Source: SG8-4 sp964562575 (GTDB lineage: Bacteria; Planctomycetota; Phycisphaerae; Sedimentisphaerales; Anaerobacaceae). From it: 6,246 nt of DNA. Made by a program: the position numbers and the translations under genes. Position 1 is the stretch's first letter. Each line of letters begins with the position of its first letter. Location: assembly GCA_964562575.1 (NCBI GenBank), contig CAZLTY010000222.1, positions 1 through 6,246 of the forward strand. Reading direction: 5' to 3'. The notes below the pieces were generated by a model. It saw only the letters and a list, made by a program, of their open reading frames with translations, did not search any database and was not told where the DNA came from. Positions 1 through 4,523 of the stretch are shown piece after piece.

Positions 1-792
1 CTGACTCGCCTGTGTCTGGATAGCGCCGGCAATGCCCAGCAGGACCACCGTCACCAGGTAGGGCCGGAAGGTTCTGGATATTGTGATCACAAGACGATCG
101 GGCCTCAGCATCTTAAGGTCTTTCCCCACGGCAAGCGTCACTATCGCCATCGGCAGAAGGAAGACTCCGAAAGAGATTAGCACATAAGAAAGTGCAGGCC
201 ATCTGGCGTCAGCGGTTTCCGATATTACGACGTAAGCGATCCAGGGCAGCCCCACGACCAGCAGTGCCACGAAGCACGTGTAGAGTGTCCTAACAATGAG
301 CCTTACGAATCCTTTCGGTCCGCCAACGATTGCCTCCGGCAGCGTTTCCTGGTCGAAAGCTGTTGAGTAGATGATTTCCATATAATACCAGAGAAGGAAC
401 CCCCACGTCGCCATGTGCAGCACGTGTCCTATTGGTATGGGAAGATCAATGCTGACTACCTCTCCGACGACGGTCATCGTGTAATTGCAGTTTGCCACGA
501 AGAACTTGCAGCAAACCGCAGTCGCGATCAACACAAGGGGGGTGACACTTTCCGGAGCACCAAAGAGCTTGTAGCTATCGAAGAAGACCGCCCTGTAGAA
601 GCCGGGCAGAGTCTCACCTTCTTCTTTGGGAGGCTTGACCTTCGTCGGCACCTCGGCGTCGGTGAGCGGAATTATGAAACGCTGTCCACAGGTGATACAC
701 CGCGCCCGTTTTCCGCGGTGCTTGCCGTCAAACGCGATCAGCGCATCACAATTGGGGCAGTTGAACTGAATCGTCATTTGTTCGTATTGCAT
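1..792 (-). CDS. Zinc-ribbon multi-pass membrane protein, C-terminus cut by window edge
   Basis: The frame is open from the ATG at 792 to the window edge (264 codons, no stop), so the C-terminus is missing. Residues 12-35 form a CxxC-x16-CxxC zinc ribbon (C12, C15, C32, C35), in the style of planctomycete proteins that begin with 'FNCPNC...ARCITCGQRF'. A charged linker rich in Lys, Pro and Glu follows (about 44-62). Hydrophobic stretches at about 84-100, 121-143, 163-190, 200-222 and 245-258 look like five membrane segments. A cytoplasmic metal-binding head on an integral membrane domain is the likely form; no catalytic motif is visible. It lies 60 nt downstream of pilT on the same strand, so it is probably co-transcribed, but a role in pilus function is only a guess. 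Neither the ATG at 792 nor the one at 777 has a clear Shine-Dalgarno. I chose 792 because it is the first ATG after an in-frame TGA. I do not recognise a named family for the membrane part. Confidence 0.8.
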   Translation of the reverse strand, partial: MQYEQMTIQFNCPNCDALIAFDGKHRGKRARCITCGQRFIIPLTDAEVPTKVKPPKEEGETLPGFYRAVFFDSYKLFGAPESVTPLVLIATAVCCKFFVANCNYTMTVVGEVVSIDLPIPIGHVLHMATWGFLLWYYMEIIYSTAFDQETLPEAIVGGPKGFVRLIVRTLYTCFVALLVVGLPWIAYVVISETADARWPALSYVLISFGVFLLPMAIVTLAVGKDLKMLRPDRLVITISRTFRPYLVTVVLLGIAGAIQTQASQ

Positions 793-829
793 TGTGTGTA
801 TTGCGTCGGACGTGAAGAGCTGCAATACG
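783..829 (-). repeat. Inverted repeat spanning the start codon of the zinc-ribbon gene
   Basis: On the plus strand CGTATTGCA (783-791) is the exact reverse complement of TGCAATACG (821-829). A second partial copy, GTATTGC (798-804), can pair with the same distal arm. In the minus-strand transcript the upstream arm could therefore pair either with a sequence just before the start codon or with the sequence containing the TG of the ATG and the codons after it. This could hide the ribosome entry site. The pairing is seen in the sequence; the regulatory role is inference. Confidence 0.35.
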
Positions 830-852
830 CATCACACATCACCGCCGCGCAT

Positions 853-1989
853 TTAGACCCGCTGCATGGCGTCAAGGAAGCACTTGAGATCATTGGTCCA
901 TTTCTTTGCTTCGAGCAGGTGGATCTTGCCCTCCTTGACCAGTCTCGCCAGGTGCCGTTCCAGCGTTGTCATTTTCTCATCGGGCTTGTCCTGAGTCTTG
1001 GTTTGAAGCTGCGAATATAATTGCTCGACCTTGCCTATGCGTATCAGGTTCGCACAGGCGTAGTTGTTGTTGAGTATTTCCATCGCGACTATTCTGCCGG
1101 TCGCGTCCTTCTTTGGGATGAGTTTCTGGCACACGATATATGCTAATCCAAGCGAAAGTTGATTGCGCACTTCGGCCTGCCTGCCGGCGGGAAAATAGTC
1201 CAGTATCCGGGTCACCGTGCCGGTGGCGTCTCTCGTGTGCAGGGTGGAGAAAACAAGATGGCCCGTCTCGGCGGCCATCAGCGTCATGGATATTGTCTCG
1301 GGGTCGCGCATTTCGCCGACGAATATTATGTCCGGATCCTGCCGGAGCATCTCTTTTAGTCCCTGGGCAAAAGACCTGACGTCCCTTCCGACTTCGCGCT
1401 GAGAGATCATCGAGTGCTTCTGCTCGAACAGGTACTCTATGGGATCTTCCACACTCATGATTCGACAGGCGCGTTTTTCGCTGATTCGAGCAATCAGCGA
1501 GGCAATGGTTGTGGATTTGCCGGCGCCTGTGATGCCGGTCATGAGGACCAGGCCGTGCTTGCGCTCGACGATGTCCTTCCAAACGTTGTTTGGAAAGCCG
1601 ACTTCTTCCACTGGTGGAATGTCCAGCGACAACGCGCGGATCGCCCCGGCGAGCCCATCGTTTTCCGCAAAGATGTTGATGCGAAATTGCAACGAGCCGA
1701 GTCTGTATGAGCAGTCTACGCTGCGCTCGGAGCGGAGTTTGCGCATGTTCTCATTGCTCATGAGCGGGTAAAGAAGTTGCTTGGCCATCTGGTCCGTTAT
1801 CTTGGGGCCTTTGATCTTGATCAAGTCGCCATCGACGCGATACGCAGGCGGCGTTCCGACTTTTATGTGCAGATCGGAGACCCGCATCGCGCCATGCTTT
1901 ACGAAATACTCCAGCATATCAAGAATGCTGAGCAAGCCCTGCTCCTTAGTCGGATAGACCTTTGCCGATGCCGAATATTCTTCTGCCAT
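853..1989 (-). CDS. pilT: PilT-like type IV pilus retraction ATPase
   Basis: This is a hexameric secretion-type ATPase of the PilT/PilB/GspE superfamily. In type IV pili, PilT drives pilin disassembly and retraction from the cytoplasmic side. The protein is 378 aa from the ATG at 1989, close to the usual PilT length. The N-terminal PAS-like domain (about 15-120) contains 'SDLHIKVGTPPAYRVDG'. Walker A is GITGAGKST at 152-160 (K158). The Asp box is SVEDPIEY (179-186). Walker B is DPDIIFVGE (218-226) with the presumed catalytic E226, followed by MRDPET. The His box is AAETGHLVFSTLHT (239-252). 'ANLIRIGK' at 313-320 matches the position of the PilT AIRNLIRE motif, which favours PilT over PilB; the tetracysteine zinc motif of PilB is also absent. 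A Shine-Dalgarno GGAG lies 6 nt before the ATG at 1989, so the upstream in-frame TTG at 2001 is unlikely to be the start. No other pilus gene is visible, so PilU or another PilT paralogue remains possible. Confidence 0.92.
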   Translation of the reverse strand: MAEEYSASAKVYPTKEQGLLSILDMLEYFVKHGAMRVSDLHIKVGTPPAYRVDGDLIKIKGPKITDQMAKQLLYPLMSNENMRKLRSERSVDCSYRLGSLQFRINIFAENDGLAGAIRALSLDIPPVEEVGFPNNVWKDIVERKHGLVLMTGITGAGKSTTIASLIARISEKRACRIMSVEDPIEYLFEQKHSMISQREVGRDVRSFAQGLKEMLRQDPDIIFVGEMRDPETISMTLMAAETGHLVFSTLHTRDATGTVTRILDYFPAGRQAEVRNQLSLGLAYIVCQKLIPKKDATGRIVAMEILNNNYACANLIRIGKVEQLYSQLQTKTQDKPDEKMTTLERHLARLVKEGKIHLLEAKKWTNDLKCFLDAMQRV

Positions 1990-1995
1990 ATTTGT

Positions 1996-1999
1996 CTCC
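1996..1999 (-). promoter_or_regulatory. Shine-Dalgarno GGAG deciding the pilT start
   Basis: GGAG reads on the minus strand six bases before the ATG at 1989. It overlaps the alternative TTG start at 2001, which itself has no ribosome binding site. This supports a start four codons inside the longest open frame. Confidence 0.7.
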
Positions 2000-2086
2000 A
2001 ACCAAATTAGTCGTTTGCGGGCGCTACCTTGTTAATCGGAAAAACCGGAAAAGATCATTCTGTTCAATTTGACCGGACCAGCCGAG

Positions 2087-2115
2087 AGTATATCAAGACA
2101 ACCCTCGTGGAGCAA
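2087..2115 (-). promoter_or_regulatory. Probable sigma70-type promoter for pilT
   Basis: On the minus strand TTGCTC (2115-2110) is followed after 17 nt by TATACT (2092-2087). The -10 box matches the consensus at 5 of 6 bases and the -35 box at its TTG. Transcription would begin near 2080, leaving a leader of about 90 nt before the ATG at 1989. No experimental support is available. Confidence 0.4.
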
Positions 2116-2141
2116 AGGCCAAATTCTCTTGCCTATCATCG

Positions 2142-2165
2142 AATTCGGCCGACGTCGGCCGAGTT
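2142..2165. repeat. 24-bp near-perfect palindrome in the divergent intergenic region
   Basis: The central 18 bp (2145-2162), TCGGCCGACGTCGGCCGA, are perfectly self-complementary. The symmetry extends to 24 bp with one mismatched pair (2144 against 2163). It sits 27 bp upstream of the proposed pilT -35 box. No T-run follows on either strand, so it does not look like an intrinsic terminator. A dimeric regulator binding site or a cruciform are the more natural readings. Confidence 0.6.
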
Positions 2166-2180
2166 GAATTGGAGTCAACA

Positions 2181-2330
2181 TCAACTGGACGCTTCCCACC
2201 ACAGTCTGGGATAGTCCTGGCCTTCGAGAATCCACCAGATGTCCTCTGTGCCGTTAGTGGTTTCGGCGAGGCCTTTTCCTGTGCAAAAACTGGGCAAATA
2301 TTCTGATTGCGATCGCCTGGTGCAGGGCAT
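2181..2330 (-). pseudogene. C-terminal remnant of a secreted planctomycete repeat (GLUG-type) protein
   Basis: A 49-codon open frame runs from an ATG at 2330 to a TGA at 2181-2183. Its second half reads TNGTEDIWWILEGQDYPR followed by LWWEASS and a stop. I recognise the DIWWILEGQDYPRLWWE pattern as the typical end of large secreted GLUG-repeat or related proteins in Phycisphaerae. The pattern is recalled from the family, not searched. The first 20 or so codons (about 2330-2268) do not resemble such proteins, so similarity appears to begin near 2267. The rest of the gene is absent: a plus-strand promoter and the kinase fragment occupy the place where it should continue. The frame has no ribosome binding site I can defend. 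I read it as a dead 3' end left by a rearrangement. An alternative is chance similarity, but the run of tryptophans and the well-placed stop make that unlikely. Confidence 0.5.
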
Positions 2331-2335
2331 ATAAT
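2307..2335 (+). promoter_or_regulatory. Strong sigma70-like promoter driving the kinase fragment
   Basis: TTGCGA (2307-2312) is followed after exactly 17 nt by a perfect TATAAT (2330-2335). The predicted start of transcription is near 2342, giving a leader of about 88 nt before the ATG at 2430. Bases 2344-2399 of that leader contain a single A and three CGTTGT repeats (2369, 2378, 2394). The -10 box overlaps the antisense ATG of the remnant gene. It is the best promoter match that I see in the window. Confidence 0.55.
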
Positions 2336-2429
2336 CGTTTCAACGCGTCGTTTGTGTTCTTATGCGTTCGTTGTTTCCGTTGTTCTTTGCGGGCGTTGTA
2401 CGTGAGGAAATCTGTAGCGGGAAATACTG

Positions 2430-2774
2430 ATGAGCGAAGCCAAGGGACAAAACAACAAGCGTTCTAATGGCAAAACAGCGGGGTCGACCGGGTCTTTTGG
2501 CAGCTCCGTCTTTGGACCGGGCGGCCAGATTGGTCCGTTCCGGATTGAGCAAGAGCTTGGCCGGGGGGCTATGGGCGTAGTATATTTGGCCCATGACTCA
2601 AAGCTCGACCGGTCGGTCGCGATCAAGAGCCTGCCGGCGGAGTTGCTGGAGCATACCACAGTCCGGACGCGGTTCGCACGCGAGGGACGGGTCCTTGCAT
2701 CTTTGAATCATCCGAACATAGCTACAATCTATGATGAGCTGGTCTTATGTTGGTCTATGTCCGGCGAACCTTGA
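2430..2774 (+). pseudogene. Truncated PknB-type Ser/Thr protein kinase (N-lobe only)
   Basis: The 114-aa frame starts with a Ser/Gly/Lys-rich leader (1-30) and then follows the Hanks-type kinase N-lobe. It has the Gly-rich loop LGRGAMGVV (43-51), the ATP-binding lysine in VAIK (K66), the helix-C glutamate in RFAREG (E85), and SLNHPNIATIYD (91-102). It then stops at 2772-2774, before the hinge. The HRD catalytic loop, the DFG motif and the whole C-lobe are missing, so it cannot be an active kinase. In the frame starting at 2741 the DNA reads GLMLVYV, then TL, then AER (to about 2797), where kinases of this type have 'GYLVLEYVPGETLAER'. The bases TCCGGCGAACCTTG look like a PGETL coding stretch that has lost a few bases. 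This indicates decay by small deletions, with that second frame ending at TAA 2846-2848. Planctomycetes have many such kinases; a full-length paralogue elsewhere in the genome would be expected. Confidence 0.8.
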
Positions 2775-2904
2775 TAACAAGCTACGCAGAGCGCAGGAAC
2801 CTCGCGGCACCGCACCCGATTGCCTTGACAATTCTACCTCGTAAATAATCTGACGTGCGTCGAAACGAATCGTTAAACAGGAGTTCATACTTGATTCTTG
2901 ATCT
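2775..2904. other. Intergenic region between convergent genes
   Basis: This 130-bp stretch separates the kinase relic from the end of the PHP-like gene. Its left part probably still contains degraded kinase coding sequence (to about 2797). Two very short self-complementary stretches occur (GACG-TG-CGTC near 2851 and AACG-AAT-CGTT near 2864). Neither is strong enough, nor followed by a T-run, to call a terminator for either convergent unit. Confidence 0.4.
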
Positions 2905-4512
2905 TCATACCTTCGGCTCAACCCAGATCGGGCTGGACCAGGCGTATTGATTGTTGGCCTGGACTACGCGCAGGTAATACCAGTTCACCCCCTTGCCGTC
3001 GTCCGTGTCGGGAACTCTGTACGATGTGTGATAATGGTCGGCAAAGACCAATCTGTGTAGCATGGCCGACTCTTTCGGGAAGTCACCTGTGAAGAGCATT
3101 TCATTACTCTCGGCCAACTGCCTGAACGTCTGAGATACAGATACGTTAGTGGGCTTGTTCAGCGCGACCTTAACGCGAGTGTCGGGGCCGCCGCGTAGCT
3201 TCAGGACCACCGCCTTGGTGGAAATGTCCTCGAACTGCTGGCGCAGCGCCGTGAAGGACTGAACGCGCAGATGTTTGTCCGAGCATTCGAGTATCTTGTC
3301 TCTGCGACTCTCATCGAGCGGCCCAGCCTGGAAACACCGCTGAACATCCTCCAGAACGCCGCCCTCGACTGTGATCGTGAAATCCCAATCGCAGATGCGC
3401 GTCATGTCCAAGGCGGGCCAGGGACCCCAGCCATACTCGAAGCGAAGCAGGACGGGCTCGCTCCAGCTCCCGGCGCTCGGCTCGCGGTCCATTGGGAAAT
3501 CGCGGTGAAGTACACGGTTGTTCTTGAGGATCTCGACCCTGTCGATCTGGTCCCAACCGGTGACGGTGACAGCAAGCTCGCGGCCCCTGGTGTAGGGCAG
3601 CTCCCGGCCCATCAGTTGACCGTTCAACTGAAAATCCACAGCGATGCGATCGCCCGTAATAGCGTACGTCCGCCTGTCACGCAAGGCGTCGAAGATCGCC
3701 TCGCGCGTAAGTTCGGGCGCAAGCACAGCGGCCAATCCCTCGCGGTAGGCGCCGGGGAAGCCGAGATGGTCGTCTGTGCTGGCGATTACGCCGAGCCGAT
3801 GGCCCTGGGATAGGAAGTACTGCAGCGTATTCTGGGTCCAGCGTCCGCCTTCGGTGTGGCGGATATATGGTGACACCGCCCGGTCATGCTCGGCGTTGCC
3901 CCATTCGGAGAACATCTCCAGGACGGGCGAGACTTCCGCGTCGCGCCTGGCGAGATTCGCCCCGCGGTGGCCGAGGCGGTTGGCCGGGTGGTGGGGTATC
4001 ATGATAGCCCCGCGCTGTTTGGCAAATCGCTGAAACTCGCGCAGGCTGTCAAACCTGACGTACTCGGCGTCGAGCGTTGGGAAGATGATGTGATAATCGC
4101 CGAGACTGGTCGAATGCCACTCGAAGCCGGCCATGGGGACATACCTTCCGGGCTGGTCGTACTTGCGCACCGCCTCCAGCACTTCGGGCCAGCGATTCTT
4201 CGTCACCTCGAATCCGTCGAGCCATTTCTTCTCGATGTTATTCTCGTAGGTGCCTATGTCATGCCAGTACCCGTGGGGGGTGAAGGCGAAGAAATCCAGA
4301 TGCTCTCGCGCGATCTCGAAAGCTCTGTCGAGCGATCCGCGCGCATAGCCGACTTCACTGTGATTATGCAGATCGCCGAAATAGACCTGGTACTTGCCCA
4401 CCTTCGGATGATCGAACGCCCTCGGCGCAAACGCCGGACGACCGGCCGATGCCATCAGCAGCGAGCCCGCCGCAGATGCCTTTAGAAACTCACGTCTTGT
4501 TATTGATGCCAT
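2905..4512 (-). CDS. Tat-exported PHP/DUF3604-like metallohydrolase
   Basis: The 535-aa protein begins with a twin-arginine signal, TRREFLK (5-11), then a hydrophobic stretch and an AFA site near 27-29. It is therefore probably folded with its metals in the cytoplasm and exported by Tat. The mature part starts with FGDLHNHS (45-52; D47, H49, H51), the metal-binding HxH of the PHP superfamily and the hallmark of DUF3604-type proteins. Further likely ligands are TPH (78-80), FEWHS (130-134), MIPHHP (171-176), and STDDH (245-249). RTYAITGDRI (281-290) is also typical of this group. After about residue 290 comes a probable beta-sandwich region with repeated short strands, ending in WYYLRVVQANNQYAWSSPIWV. 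The family includes phosphoesterase-like enzymes, but the substrate here is unknown. The ATG at 4512 has a good Shine-Dalgarno (GAGGGG) 5 nt upstream, which overlaps the stop of the GH116 gene. Coupled expression and a joint role in carbohydrate breakdown are likely. Confidence 0.85.
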   Translation of the reverse strand: MASITRREFLKASAAGSLLMASAGRPAFAPRAFDHPKVGKYQVYFGDLHNHSEVGYARGSLDRAFEIAREHLDFFAFTPHGYWHDIGTYENNIEKKWLDGFEVTKNRWPEVLEAVRKYDQPGRYVPMAGFEWHSTSLGDYHIIFPTLDAEYVRFDSLREFQRFAKQRGAIMIPHHPANRLGHRGANLARRDAEVSPVLEMFSEWGNAEHDRAVSPYIRHTEGGRWTQNTLQYFLSQGHRLGVIASTDDHLGFPGAYREGLAAVLAPELTREAIFDALRDRRTYAITGDRIAVDFQLNGQLMGRELPYTRGRELAVTVTGWDQIDRVEILKNNRVLHRDFPMDREPSAGSWSEPVLLRFEYGWGPWPALDMTRICDWDFTITVEGGVLEDVQRCFQAGPLDESRRDKILECSDKHLRVQSFTALRQQFEDISTKAVVLKLRGGPDTRVKVALNKPTNVSVSQTFRQLAESNEMLFTGDFPKESAMLHRLVFADHYHTSYRVPDTDDGKGVNWYYLRVVQANNQYAWSSPIWVEPKV

Positions 4513-4517
4513 CGTGA

Positions 4518-4523
4518 CCCCTC
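4518..4523 (-). promoter_or_regulatory. Shine-Dalgarno GAGGGG overlapping the GH116 stop codon
   Basis: Read on the minus strand, the TGA stop of the GH116 gene (4524-4522) supplies the first two bases of GAGGGG, which lies 5 nt before the ATG at 4512. Ribosomes ending on the first gene are placed to start the second, so the two products are probably made in a fixed ratio. Confidence 0.7.

Noticed and set aside
415..1020. 201-codon plus-strand open frame
   Set aside because: It lies across the zinc-ribbon gene and the end of pilT on the other strand, both of which have clear domain motifs. Its translation resembles no family.
977..1582. 201-codon minus-strand frame inside pilT
   Set aside because: It is a shifted frame of pilT, rich in Arg and His as expected from an out-of-frame reading of GC-rich coding DNA.
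2032..2235. 67-codon minus-strand frame upstream of pilT
   Set aside because: It overlaps the pilT promoter, the palindrome and the relic tail in a different frame, and shows no recognisable sequence.
2824..2850. TTGACA followed by an AT-rich stretch as a plus-strand promoter
   Set aside because: The spacing to any -10-like sequence is only about 11-14 nt and no plus-strand gene follows.
2775..2904. Intrinsic terminator between the convergent genes
   Set aside because: Only 4-bp stems are present and there is no T-run on either strand.
1990..2904. Insertion sequence or transposon as the cause of the gene decay in the middle of the window
   Set aside because: I found no transposase fragment, no terminal inverted repeats and no target-site duplication flanking the relics.
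3271..4485. Two long plus-strand frames opposite the PHP-like gene (3271-3813 and 3886-4485)
   Set aside because: They are antisense to a gene with an intact Tat signal and metal-binding motifs, and have no recognisable domain.
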